From: Desulfobulbus sp.
GTDB taxonomy: Bacteria; Desulfobacterota; Desulfobulbia; Desulfobulbales; Desulfobulbaceae
Assembly (NCBI GenBank): GCA_031280615.1
Contig: JAITGO010000002.1
Coordinates: 124,001 to 188,000 of the forward strand
Direction: 5' to 3'
DNA: 64,000 bases
The notes beneath the pieces were generated by a model, which was not told where the DNA came from, made no database searches, and worked only from the letters and a program-made list of their open reading frames with translations. Position numbers and translations under genes: made by a program. This document shows positions 45,887 through 54,053 of this stretch, in pieces (within the stretch, counting starts at the first letter, position 1; every line of letters starts with the position of its first letter).

Positions 45887-46651
45887 ATGTTTCCCATGTC
45901 CCTGCACACCGTCGGCATCAACCAATTCACCTGCCCGGTCCGCATTCCCGAAAAGGGCGGCGGTATCCAGCACACCGTGGCCACCATCGATCTCCAGGCC
46001 AGGGTCCCCCGGGGCCGGCTCGAATCCTGCGTCAGCACCATGCGCACCTTGCTGGCCCGCTTCCTGCCGGACATCCACGCCGGCATCTTTCCTGAGCTAC
46101 TGGCCGAGGTATGCCGCCAACTGCAGGCCGCCGAGGCCTGGCTGACCATGCGCTTTCCCTATTTCATCGCCAAGAGGGCGCCGGTCAGCGGCACGGCCAG
46201 CCTGATGGAATACCAGTGCACCTTCACCGCCTCGTCGGCCGCCAGCGGCGAACCGCTGCTGACCGTGGTGGTGCCCGTCACCACCCTCTGTCCCTGCTCC
46301 AAGGAGATCAGCGAGGCCGGGGCTCACAACCAGCGGGCCGAAATCACCCTCGCGGTCCGGCCCCTGGCGCTGATCTGGCTGGAGGACCTGATCGCCATGG
46401 CCGAGTCCTGCGGCTCTTCCGAAGTCTACGCCCTCTTGAAACGGCCCGATGAAAAATACGTGACCGAGCGCGCCTACGCCCAGCCGATGTTTGTCGAGGA
46501 CGTGGCCCGCAAGGTGGCCCAGAAGGCCATGGCCCATGCCGACATCGCCTGGTTTTCGGTGGGAGTCGAGAGCTTCGAGTCCATCCACAACCACAGCGCC
46601 TACGCCCTGGTCGACAGCCGCGACCTCAGCGTGGCCGATCCCCGCGGTTGA
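45887..46651 (+). CDS. folE2: GTP cyclohydrolase FolE2 (type IB)
   Basis: A 254-residue (or 251, from ATG 45896) tunnelling-fold enzyme that converts GTP to dihydroneopterin triphosphate, the first step of folate synthesis. FolE2 is metal-flexible and does not need zinc specifically. The diagnostic active site TTLCPCSKEISEAGAHNQRA is at about 128-147, and IHNHSAYALVDS near the end contributes the catalytic His/Glu region. Slightly short at the N-terminus compared with many members. No strong ribosome site precedes either ATG. The gene is convergent with the aldehyde dehydrogenase, 7 bp apart. Confidence 0.92.
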   Translation: MFPMSLHTVGINQFTCPVRIPEKGGGIQHTVATIDLQARVPRGRLESCVSTMRTLLARFLPDIHAGIFPELLAEVCRQLQAAEAWLTMRFPYFIAKRAPVSGTASLMEYQCTFTASSAASGEPLLTVVVPVTTLCPCSKEISEAGAHNQRAEITLAVRPLALIWLEDLIAMAESCGSSEVYALLKRPDEKYVTERAYAQPMFVEDVARKVAQKAMAHADIAWFSVGVESFESIHNHSAYALVDSRDLSVADPRG

Positions 46652-46658
46652 CCGCTTC

Positions 46659-48122
46659 TCAGGGCCGTTCCCCCAGCCCGCCCAGACAGAGATATTTCAG
46701 CTCAAGGTATTCCTCGATCCCGTACTTCGAGCCTTCCCGGCCGATCCCCGACTCCTTGACCCCACCGAACGGGGCCGCCTCGGAGGACATACGGCCGGTG
46801 TTGATGCCGACCATGCCGTACTCCAGGGCCTCGGCGGTGCGCCAGATCCGACCGATATCCCGGCTGTAGAAGTAGGCGGCCAGGCCGTAGGGGGTATCGT
46901 TGGCCAGAGCGACCGCCTCCCGGTCGTCCCGGAAGACGAAAAGCGGGGCCACCGGGCCGAAGGTTTCGTCGTGGGCGATCTGCATCGCGGTGGTGGCGCC
47001 GAGCAGCACGGTGGGCTCGAAGAAAAAGCCGGCACCGTCCAGTCGTTTGCCGCCCAAGGCAATGCGGGCCCCCTTGGCCACCGCATCGGCGATCTGTTCC
47101 TCGACCTTGCGGATGGCGTCGAGGTCGATCAGCGGCCCCTGCTGCATCCCCGCCTCGAAGCCGTTGCCGACCCTGAGTTCCCGCACCGCCGCCACCAGTT
47201 TGGCGGCGAATTGTTCGTAGACCCCTTCCTGGATGAAAAAACGGTTGGCGCAGACGCAAGTCTGCCCGGAATTACGATACTTCGAGGCCATAGCCCCGCG
47301 CACCGCCGCATCGAGATCGGCATCGTCGAACACGATGAAGGGGGCATGTCCGCCCAGTTCGAGCGAAACCTTTTTCACGGTGGCGGCGCAATCGCGCATC
47401 AAGAGCTTGCCCACCGAGGTCGAGCCGGTGAAGCTGAGCTTGCGGACCAGGGGATTGGCGGTCATTTCGGCACCGATCTCGGCCGCCGGGCCGGTGACCA
47501 CATTGAAAACGCCGGGAGGGAGGCCGGCCTCGTCGGCGAGCGCTGCCAAGGCCAGGGCGGACAGGGGGGTCTGGCTGGCCGGTTTGACCACCACCGGGCA
47601 GCCGGCCGCCAGCGCGGGCGCCGCCTTGCGAGCAATCATCGACGAGGGAAAATTCCAGGGCGTGATGGCCGCGCAGACCCCCACCGGTTCCTTGAGGACG
47701 ATAATCCGCTTGCCCGGTTGCCCCATGGGGATGGTGTCGCCGTAGACCCGCTTGGCCTCCTCGGCATACCATTCGATATAGCCGGCGCCGTACACGACCT
47801 CCTCCTGGGCGTCGGCCAGGGGCTTGCCCTGCTCCATGGTCATGATCACGGCCAGGTCCAGGCGATGGGCGATGAGCAAATCGTACCAGCGGCGCAGCAG
47901 GCGGGCCCGCTCCCTGGCGGTCAGGGCACGCCAGGCCGGCCAGGCGCGATGGGCCGCCTCGATGGCGGCCGCGGTTTCCTTGCTTCCCAGCGCCGGCACC
48001 GTGCCGACGGCCGCGCCGGTGGCCGGATCGAAAACAGTGATCCGCCCCTCGCCGGTACCGCCGATCCACTTGCCGTTGACATAACACTGGGAGCGCAGCA
48101 GCTCCTGTCGACCGAGTTCCAT
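46659..48122 (-). CDS. gabD: NAD(P)-dependent succinate-semialdehyde dehydrogenase-like (GabD)
   Basis: A 487-residue aldehyde dehydrogenase. Catalytic residues: the general-base Glu in LELGGHAPFIVF near 255 and the nucleophile Cys in NSGQTCVCANRF near 288. The oxyanion Asn and cofactor site are in ITPWNFPSSMIARKAAPALA near 155. The overall pattern (QCYVNGKWIGG start, GRMSSEAAPFGGVKESGIGR end) is that of GabD-type succinate-semialdehyde dehydrogenases, which make succinate. Substrate is inferred from family resemblance only. It is divergent from the PilZ gene; an inverted repeat lies 26 nt upstream of its start. Confidence 0.85.
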   Translation of the reverse strand: MELGRQELLRSQCYVNGKWIGGTGEGRITVFDPATGAAVGTVPALGSKETAAAIEAAHRAWPAWRALTARERARLLRRWYDLLIAHRLDLAVIMTMEQGKPLADAQEEVVYGAGYIEWYAEEAKRVYGDTIPMGQPGKRIIVLKEPVGVCAAITPWNFPSSMIARKAAPALAAGCPVVVKPASQTPLSALALAALADEAGLPPGVFNVVTGPAAEIGAEMTANPLVRKLSFTGSTSVGKLLMRDCAATVKKVSLELGGHAPFIVFDDADLDAAVRGAMASKYRNSGQTCVCANRFFIQEGVYEQFAAKLVAAVRELRVGNGFEAGMQQGPLIDLDAIRKVEEQIADAVAKGARIALGGKRLDGAGFFFEPTVLLGATTAMQIAHDETFGPVAPLFVFRDDREAVALANDTPYGLAAYFYSRDIGRIWRTAEALEYGMVGINTGRMSSEAAPFGGVKESGIGREGSKYGIEEYLELKYLCLGGLGERP

Positions 48123-48147
48123 CCCTCCACTCCCGAACGTACAAAAG

Positions 48148-48190
48148 CAAACAGGCAGCGCGTCGGAAAAAGACCGTTGCTGCCTGTTTG
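48148..48190. repeat. 12-bp inverted repeat upstream of gabD
   Basis: Perfect arms CAAACAGGCAGC (48148-48159) and GCTGCCTGTTTG (48179-48190), 19 nt apart, lie in the divergent region between the aldehyde dehydrogenase and the PilZ gene. Suitable as an operator or as a leader hairpin for the minus-strand gene. Confidence 0.55.
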
Positions 48191-48210
48191 CGTAAAAATA
48201 TTGTTCAATC

Positions 48211-48270
48211 TCCCGGTGTTATGTGCTACTTTACCGAAAGGCGGTCATCATACACCGGGATACGCTTTTT
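48211..48270 (+). promoter_or_regulatory. Hairpin plus T run in the PilZ gene leader
   Basis: Perfect 9-bp arms TCCCGGTGT (48211-48219) and ACACCGGGA (48252-48260), 32 nt apart, are followed within 5 nt by a run of seven T. This looks like a terminator or attenuator located about 45 nt before the PilZ start codon. Loop length is long, so it is tentative. Confidence 0.35.
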
Positions 48271-48312
48271 TTCATCCCCGATTCCCATCGCTCGTCAACA
48301 GACCAAAATGTC

Positions 48313-48756
48313 ATGGCTATCGAACAACGAAGATCCGAACGGATTGACGACTTCATACCCCTTGAAATCCGGGTGGTGCACGCCTCGGACGGCCAGGAAC
48401 TCGCCGGTCCGTTCTCCGGCAGGATCATCGATATCTCGGGACACGGAGTCTGCCTGCTCATGACCCAGATCATGGTCCGTGCCTTTCACGTCTTCCACTC
48501 GACCCGCAACGCCGAGGATGCGGTGCTCCAGCTGGTCATCGACCAGCCGCCGGAATTCGGCCGCCATGTCCTGACCGCCCGGCCGGTGTGGATGCACATC
48601 TTCCGGCAGGATGAAATCCGGGCCTTCAAAATGGGGGTGGAATTTGCCGAAACGCCGGAAGTGGAGCAGATGCGGGAATCGCTGGCGGGTTTGTGCAAGG
48701 ACCGGGAAGCGCGAAGCGCTTGGTGGCAAAAACACAGCCAGGGCCGAGAGTCCTGA
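48313..48756 (+). CDS. PilZ-domain protein (putative c-di-GMP receptor)
   Basis: A 147-residue single-domain cytoplasmic protein. Both PilZ c-di-GMP-binding motifs are present: the RxxxR element within QRRSERIDDFIPLEIRV (R6/R10) and the D/NxSxxG element DISGHG (40-45). The rest of the barrel and a helical tail follow. Such proteins bind c-di-GMP and control motility, pili or polysaccharide. ATG 48313 is set by the protein pattern; the open frame extends 30 codons upstream through the hairpin leader without PilZ resemblance. Its 3' end faces the adenylate cyclase gene, 33 bp away. Confidence 0.85.
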   Translation: MAIEQRRSERIDDFIPLEIRVVHASDGQELAGPFSGRIIDISGHGVCLLMTQIMVRAFHVFHSTRNAEDAVLQLVIDQPPEFGRHVLTARPVWMHIFRQDEIRAFKMGVEFAETPEVEQMRESLAGLCKDREARSAWWQKHSQGRES

Positions 48757-48789
48757 AGCGTCCGTCCCCATCGGTTGCGAAAAGCCGTT

Positions 48790-50355
48790 TCAGGGGTGCC
48801 GCTCCTGCCCTTCGAGCAGGCTGAAGACACGGGTTTTCTTCTCCACTCCGCGCAGTTCGATCTCGCCCAACTCCTCCACCTCGAAGCTGCCGCCGAGCTC
48901 GCGGCGCACCGCCTCGGTGATGTAGATCCGGCAGGCCGTGGCCTCGGCCGCCAGCCGTTGCGCAATGTTGACCTCGTTGCCGATCACCGTGTAATCAAGC
49001 CGCCGGTTCGAGCCGAGGTTGCCGAGGAACACCGTGCCCTTGGTGACGGCGATGCCCAGATCGACCCCCAAAAACGTCTCGCTGTGCTGGCTCCACTGCT
49101 GTCGCAGTTCCGTGAATCTCTTCTTGATCGCCATTGCGGTGCGCGTGGCTGCCAGGCAGGGGTGATCCAGCTTGACCGGGGCCCCGAACACCGCCAACAC
49201 CGCATCGCCCATGAATTTGTCGACCGTGCCCTGGTGGCGGAACACTTCCTCGGTAAAAAAATGGAAAAATTCATTAAGGAAGGCGCGCAGCGACCAGAGA
49301 TCGATCTGCTGCACCAGCCGGGTGAAGTTGCGGATGTCGGCAAAGAGCACGGTGGTTTGCTTGATCTCTCCCAACTCCATCAGGTCGGCATTCTGCGCCA
49401 TGAGCAACTCCGCCACCTCCGGAGCCACGTACTGCTCGAACAGGGTCCGCATGCGGATCGTTTCGGTCAGTTGCTGGCGGGCGCGCAGGTTTTCCAGGGC
49501 CACGGCCGCCTGGCTGCATAGGATGGAAAGCATTTCGTTGTCGGCCTCGGAAAAGCGCTCCTCGGTCTCCCGCTGGCTGATGTTGAGCACGCCGATGTTC
49601 TGCTCGCAGATCCGCAGGGGAAAAGAGATGGAAGAAACGATCTCCGGCTGCCGCAGTAAGGAGGAAAAGATGGATTCGCCCTGGTCTTCCTTGTTGAGTA
49701 GAACCGGCTTGCCCTGCTGGAACACCCAGCCGGCGATCTGGTCGCCGGGCTGCAGGCGGAGCGAGCGGACCAGGGCAGGGTACAGCCCGCGCGCGGAGGC
49801 GATGCGGAGGCATTGCTCCTTCTGGTCGTACAGCATCACCGAACATCGGCTGGCCTTGGTCTGCTGCTGGACCGCGTCGAGCAACCGCTCGAGGATGCCT
49901 TCCTCGCTGGTGGCGGCGGCCAGCTGCTCGCCCAGGCGGTAGAGGGGAATGAGGGTGCGCAGCCTGGTGTTTTCCTGCTGCAGCCGATACCGCTCCAAGG
50001 CCTGGTGCACCACCCGGTTCGCCTGCAGAACATTGATCGGCAGTTCGACCACTCCGGAAAATCCCGCCTCCAGGGCGCCGTGCAGCAGCGCGGTGTCCGC
50101 CGCCGCGGACAGCAGCACCCCGGCAAGGCCGGGCTGGTGGCCGCTCAGTTCGCCGAACAGACGGCAGGCGTCGATCCGGGGCGATTCGTCCACGATCAAG
50201 ACCAGCCGCACTTCCTGATCCTGGCAGGCATCGCGCGCCGATTCCCCATCCGAACAGCGAATCACCTGCAACCACGGTAGCGCCGCCGCGATGGCTTCGG
50301 CCTGGCGGTCGTCGGTGGTACACAAAACTGCTGCCGTATGCATAAGGGTGCCCAT
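48790..50355 (-). CDS. Class III adenylate cyclase with receiver-like and GAF domains
   Basis: A 521-residue soluble protein with three parts: a receiver-like domain (1-125), a GAF domain (about 145-295), and a class III nucleotide cyclase (about 330-510). Metal Asps are D340 (LFADIRNFT) and D384 (GDAVLAVFG). K380 and D454 (LDYTVIGN) are the adenine-specifying pair, so cAMP is the likely product. N463 and R467 complete the transition-state site. The receiver-like domain has an acidic stretch (IVDESPR) but no clear phosphorylatable set. No membrane segment, so the signal is cytoplasmic. Start ATG 50355 follows GAGGCG. Confidence 0.9.
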   Translation of the reverse strand: MGTLMHTAAVLCTTDDRQAEAIAAALPWLQVIRCSDGESARDACQDQEVRLVLIVDESPRIDACRLFGELSGHQPGLAGVLLSAAADTALLHGALEAGFSGVVELPINVLQANRVVHQALERYRLQQENTRLRTLIPLYRLGEQLAAATSEEGILERLLDAVQQQTKASRCSVMLYDQKEQCLRIASARGLYPALVRSLRLQPGDQIAGWVFQQGKPVLLNKEDQGESIFSSLLRQPEIVSSISFPLRICEQNIGVLNISQRETEERFSEADNEMLSILCSQAAVALENLRARQQLTETIRMRTLFEQYVAPEVAELLMAQNADLMELGEIKQTTVLFADIRNFTRLVQQIDLWSLRAFLNEFFHFFTEEVFRHQGTVDKFMGDAVLAVFGAPVKLDHPCLAATRTAMAIKKRFTELRQQWSQHSETFLGVDLGIAVTKGTVFLGNLGSNRRLDYTVIGNEVNIAQRLAAEATACRIYITEAVRRELGGSFEVEELGEIELRGVEKKTRVFSLLEGQERHP

Positions 50356-50385
50356 GTAATCGCCTCAAGATAGTAGCATTTGTTT

Positions 50386-50414
50386 ACATTACCATTCCGA
50401 AAGAGACAAGGCAA
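50386..50414 (-). promoter_or_regulatory. Sigma70-type promoter for the adenylate cyclase
   Basis: On the minus strand TTGCCT (50409-50414), a 17-bp spacer and TAATGT (50386-50391), 30 nt upstream of the cyclase start codon. Confidence 0.5.
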
Positions 50415-50488
50415 GAAATAGGCCGAACCCGATGGAAAGGGCCTCACATATCTGTTTATTTTCACAGGAGTAGAGTATATTTCCTTCC

Positions 50489-51847
50489 ATGATTGCCCGC
50501 ACCCCACGCCCCAGTCCGCTCGCCGAACGGATGCGCCCCCGACGCCTGGACGATTTCGTCGGCCAGCAGCACCTGGTCGGCGAAGGAAAGTTTCTCCGCC
50601 AACTGATCGAGGGGGGAACCATTCCCTCCCTGGTGTTCTGGGGGCCGCCGGGTTCCGGCAAGACCACCTTGGCCACCATTCTCGCCCACGCCGTTTCCGC
50701 CCGTTTCGTCTTCTTTTCCGCCGTGCTTTCCGGGGTCAAAGAGATCAGACAGATCGTCGAGCAGGCCAAAATCCAGTGCGACCAGGGAAGCCAGCCCACC
50801 ATCCTGTTCGTCGACGAGATCCACCGGTTCAACAAGAGCCAGCAGGACGCCTTCCTGCCCCATGTGGAGAGCGGCCTGCTCACCTTGATCGGGGCCACCA
50901 CCGAAAATCCGTCTTTCGAGATCACCGCCCCCCTGCTCTCCCGCTGCCAGGTGCTGCTGCTGGCGCCTTTGCAGCCAGACGACATCGCCCAGGTCATCCG
51001 CCGAGCCTTGGCCGACAAGGCCGACGGGCTGGGCGAACATTGCTTGCGCATCGAGGAGGAGGCCCTTGGCCTGCTCGCGGAAGCGGCGGACGGCGACTGC
51101 CGCCGAGCCCTGAATTACCTGGAGACCGCGGCCAACCTCACCCTGGATGCCCGCCCGGATTCGGCGGACGGGCAGGCGCCGACCATCACCGCGGCCTGCG
51201 TCGGCGAGACCCTGCAACAGAAAACCCTGCGCTACGATGCGAGCGGCGAGGAACATTACAATCTCATCTCCGCCCTGCACAAAAGCCTGCGGGACAGCGA
51301 TCCCGACGGAGCGATGTACTGGCTGGCGCGGATGCTGGCCGGCGGCGAGGATCCCATGTATCTCGCCCGACGGATGATCCGTTTCGCCTCCGAGGATATC
51401 GGCAATGCCGATCCCCAGGCCCTCCGGGTCGCCCTCGACTGCCGCGACGCCTATCACATGCTCGGTTCGCCGGAGGGCGACCTGGCCCTGATCCAGGCCG
51501 CGGCCTATCTGGCCACCGCCCCGAAAAGCAATGCCCTGTACGCCGGTTTCGCCAAGGTGCGGGCCGACATTCAGCGCACCGGCTCCCTGCCGGTTCCCCT
51601 TCACCTGCGTAACGCCCCCACCGCGCTGATGAAGGACTTCGGCTATGGCCGGGGCTACCAGTACGCCCACGACGACCGCGACGCGCTGGTCCTCCAGGAA
51701 CACCTGCCGCCGGAACTGGCAGGCACCGTTTACTACGAACCGACCAATCGCGGCTATGAAGCGGTGATCAAGGATCGGCTCACCAAATGGAAACAAATCC
51801 TCAAACAAAGAGCCCAACACCATGCGCACAAAAAAAACACCGACTAG
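50489..51847 (+). CDS. rarA: Replication-associated recombination protein RarA (MgsA)
   Basis: A 452-residue AAA+ ATPase acting at stalled replication forks with SSB. It begins LAERMRPRRLDDFVGQQHLV, with Walker A VFWGPPGSGKTT near 50, Walker B ILFVDEIHRFNKSQQD near 108 and sensor GATTENPSFEI near 133. The C-terminal clamp-loader-like tetramer domain includes EDIGNADPQALRVA and YGRGYQYAHD. Length is as expected (about 440-450 aa). The AGGAG present lies too far (about 17 nt) from ATG 50489 to decide the start. Its last 26 bp overlap the start of the selenoprotein gene. Confidence 0.95.
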   Translation: MIARTPRPSPLAERMRPRRLDDFVGQQHLVGEGKFLRQLIEGGTIPSLVFWGPPGSGKTTLATILAHAVSARFVFFSAVLSGVKEIRQIVEQAKIQCDQGSQPTILFVDEIHRFNKSQQDAFLPHVESGLLTLIGATTENPSFEITAPLLSRCQVLLLAPLQPDDIAQVIRRALADKADGLGEHCLRIEEEALGLLAEAADGDCRRALNYLETAANLTLDARPDSADGQAPTITAACVGETLQQKTLRYDASGEEHYNLISALHKSLRDSDPDGAMYWLARMLAGGEDPMYLARRMIRFASEDIGNADPQALRVALDCRDAYHMLGSPEGDLALIQAAAYLATAPKSNALYAGFAKVRADIQRTGSLPVPLHLRNAPTALMKDFGYGRGYQYAHDDRDALVLQEHLPPELAGTVYYEPTNRGYEAVIKDRLTKWKQILKQRAQHHAHKKNTD

Positions 51848-52823
51848 ACCGGCGGCCCTGCTCCTGCTGCTGCCGCTACTGGCCTTGCTCGCCGCCACCG
51901 GCGCCGAGGCCGCCACCTTCCGGTTGATTTACGGCAACGACAATCTTGGGGAACTCGACGGCTGCGGCTGACTCAACAGCAGACTGGGCGGTCTGTCCAG
52001 AAAAGCCTTCGTGATCCGGGAGCAGAGCAACGATCCCCAATGGCCGACGCTCATCGTCACCGGGGGCAACCTGCTGTTTGAACGAGAACAGCTGACGCCC
52101 AGCAGCGCGGGAACGGCGAAAATCGCCGCCAACGGCGTGCTCCAGGCCAGCCAGAAAATGGGCGCCACCTTTGCAGGAGTCGGCACCCGCGACCTGGCCG
52201 CGGGTATCGGCCTGCTCAAGGCCTCCCACCGGCCGGCCGCCTTCAGCTGGCTTTCCCTCAACCTGGTCGATCCCGCAACCCATAAGCCGCTGTTCGCACC
52301 CATGATCCAGCGCCAGGTAGGTACCACCAAAATCGCGGTGCTGGCCCTGACCGACCATACCGCCCTGTCCGGCGACACCAAGGAATTCCAAGCTCTGGAT
52401 TGGCGGACCGCGCTGCCCCCGGTCCTGGCCAAGGCAGAGCAGGAGGCCGATTTCATCTTGCTGTTGTCCAACTATTCCTTCAGTGAAAACCAGGAGATAG
52501 CGAAGAAATCCGGCACAATCGACCTGATTCTCCAGACCGGCCACGTTGCCGGCAACATGGCCCCCATCCCGATCAACAAGTCGCTGCTGGCCCAAACCGA
52601 GATCCGGGGCAAGTACGTGGGGATCATGGACATCGATTGGCACGGCCGCGCGGCCTGGAGCGAAGCGGGCCAGCCTGTGCCGGACAAGGACCAGCCTGTT
52701 TCCACTTATGCCAACCAGTTCGTTCCTCTCTATCAATCCCTAGCCGTTGCCCCTGATATCGAAGCGGTGATCAAACAGACCAAGCAGCAGATCGAACGTC
52801 TGCGCCAGGGCCAGACGCCTTAA
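51822..52823 (+). CDS. Secreted UshA/5'-nucleotidase-fold selenoprotein (in-frame UGA = Sec50)
   Basis: A 333-residue protein if TGA at 51969-51971 is read as selenocysteine. ATG 51822 opens a frame that encodes a signal peptide (LLLLLPLLALLAATGAEA), then YGNDNLGELDGCG, TGA, then LNSRLGGLSRKAFVI and on to the real stop at 52823. The frame is the same before and after TGA, and the protein pattern is continuous. Cys-containing relatives of the 5'-nucleotidase/metallophosphatase family have a comparable GEL-x-x-CGC...GGL-R segment, so Sec50 sits where Cys is expected, giving C48-G49-U50. The usual metal ligands look lost: TGGNLLF in place of DxGD, LSNYSF and QTGHVAG in place of His motifs. A redox role is therefore more likely than hydrolysis (inference). 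Confidence 0.82.
51984..52000 (+). promoter_or_regulatory. Bacterial SECIS-like hairpin
   Basis: Twelve nt after the in-frame TGA, CTGGGC pairs with GTCCAG (six pairs, one G-U) around the loop GGTCT. The E. coli fdhF SECIS apical loop also carries GGUCU, which SelB recognises. Distance from UGA to loop is 18 nt, within the bacterial range. Confidence 0.8.
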
Positions 52824-52846
52824 AGGGCCGCAACGGCTCGCACAAC

Positions 52847-52879
52847 AAAAAAAGGCCGCCCAAAGGGCGGCCTTTTTTT
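52847..52879. terminator. Bidirectional terminator between the selenoprotein and ppaC genes
   Basis: Stem GGCCGCCC/GGGCGGCC with an AAA loop, preceded by seven A and followed by seven T, so it terminates both convergent genes. Confidence 0.92.
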
Positions 52880-52904
52880 ATGCTACACTTGGAAGCTCGG
52901 CAAA

Positions 52905-53825
52905 TCAGCAGCCGAAAGCCTTCTGCAGGTTGGGGATGGTCTGTTTCTTGCGGCTCATCATGCCATCGATCCACATGGAATTGCCGGACAGTTTCGCGCC
53001 GAAGGCACCTTCGATCAGGGCCGGATCGTCGGAAAGAACCATCAGATCGGTGCCTTCCTTGACCACGTCGGTGAGCATCAGCAGCACCGAATGACGCTCG
53101 CTGCCTTTCTGCTCCTTCATGGCATTGTACAGGGCGTCGCGCATATCGGCGACCTGATCCAGGGTGGCGAGCTCGAGCTGGCCAACGCCGACCTTCTTGC
53201 CCTTCATGTCGAAATCCTTGTAGTCGCGATGGAGCAGCTCCATCGGCGGAACGCCGGCCACGGCGCTCTTGGCCTTGAGCATTCCCATGAACAGGCCGTC
53301 GGTGTCGGAAACGCCGGCGATGGCGGCCAGCTCTTTCACGGCTTTCTTGTCGGCGTCGGTGCAGGTCGGGGACTTGAAGTTGACGGTGTCGCTCAGGATC
53401 GCGGCCAGCATCAAACCGGCGACCTTGGGCTGAACGGCAACGCCTTCCATATCATAGAGGATCTTGAGCACGGTCCCGGTACAGCCGACCGGCATATTGC
53501 AGAAGAAAATCGGCTGGTTGGTGGTGACATCGCCAATCTTGTGATGGTCGACCACGGCCACGACCTCGCCGGCGCCGAGATTGTCGGGAGCCTGGGCCAG
53601 ATCGCTGTGGTCAACCAGGGCGATTTTTTTGCCGGTGGCATCGGTCAGGATCTCGGGTGCGGCAAAACCGAACTGTTTGAGCACCATCTCGGATTCGGGA
53701 TTCAACTTGCCCGATACGGCGGGAACATAATCCTGGCCTTTGGCCTTCATCAATTCGGCATAGGCAATGGCGGCGGTGACAGAATCGGTATCCGGACTTT
53801 TGTGGCCTACAACATAAACAGACAT
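52905..53825 (-). CDS. ppaC: Manganese-dependent inorganic pyrophosphatase (family II, DHH)
   Basis: A 306-residue DHH-family enzyme hydrolysing pyrophosphate to phosphate. Metal-site motifs are intact: VVGHKSPDTDSVTAA near the start (His and the DTD Asps), LVDHSDLAQ near 70 and VVDHHKIGD near 92 (DHH). ILSDTVNFKSPTCT follows near 145. The DHHA2 C-terminal domain closes with the substrate-binding MSRKKQTIP (Arg-Lys-Lys). No CBS insert, so it is the short unregulated form. It begins with ATG after GGGAGG and has a recognisable promoter upstream. Hydrolysis of PPi matters in sulfate activation, which would fit a sulfate reducer (inference). Confidence 0.95.
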   Translation of the reverse strand: MSVYVVGHKSPDTDSVTAAIAYAELMKAKGQDYVPAVSGKLNPESEMVLKQFGFAAPEILTDATGKKIALVDHSDLAQAPDNLGAGEVVAVVDHHKIGDVTTNQPIFFCNMPVGCTGTVLKILYDMEGVAVQPKVAGLMLAAILSDTVNFKSPTCTDADKKAVKELAAIAGVSDTDGLFMGMLKAKSAVAGVPPMELLHRDYKDFDMKGKKVGVGQLELATLDQVADMRDALYNAMKEQKGSERHSVLLMLTDVVKEGTDLMVLSDDPALIEGAFGAKLSGNSMWIDGMMSRKKQTIPNLQKAFGC

Positions 53826-53923
53826 AGCGTAATACCTCCCAGAGCTTGTTCAATGACACATGAAATGTGCGCTTCTCTTTCCCCCCGGACCGCTCAACGG
53901 ACCGGAAACAATAAAATTGAACG

Positions 53924-53952
53924 ACATTATAATGTTCACTGATAAGCGTCAA
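53924..53952 (-). promoter_or_regulatory. Sigma70-type promoter for ppaC
   Basis: On the minus strand TTGACG (53947-53952) and an ATTATAATGT -10 region (for example TAATGT at 53924-53929, 17-bp spacer). It lies about 100 nt upstream of the start codon, leaving a long leader. Confidence 0.6.
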
Positions 53953-53987
53953 GCAGAAAAAGGAAAAATACCCGTCACGCTTGGCTT

Positions 53988-54026
53988 TTCAGTAAAAACA
54001 AGGGGATCGATACACTCGATCCCCTT
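53988..54026 (-). terminator. Rho-independent terminator after the Bax-inhibitor-1 gene
   Basis: An 11-bp perfect stem AAGGGGATCGA/TCGATCCCCTT with a 5-nt loop is followed on the minus strand by GTTTTTACTG, 27 nt past the stop codon. Confidence 0.85.
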
Positions 54027-54053
54027 GGATGTGAAGTAAAAAATGAGGGAAGA

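Noticed and set aside
51822..51971. Selenoprotein gene interpreted as a pseudogene with a nonsense mutation
   Set aside because: The frame is otherwise intact for 284 codons after the TGA, TGA replaces a family cysteine, and a SECIS-like hairpin is correctly placed. Random mutation would not predict all three. Not excluded until sel genes are found.
52011..52823. Stand-alone 270-codon gene starting at ATG 52011
   Set aside because: It would lack a signal peptide and the conserved GEL..CG segment, both found in the same frame just upstream of the TGA. The longer Sec-containing reading explains the sequence better.
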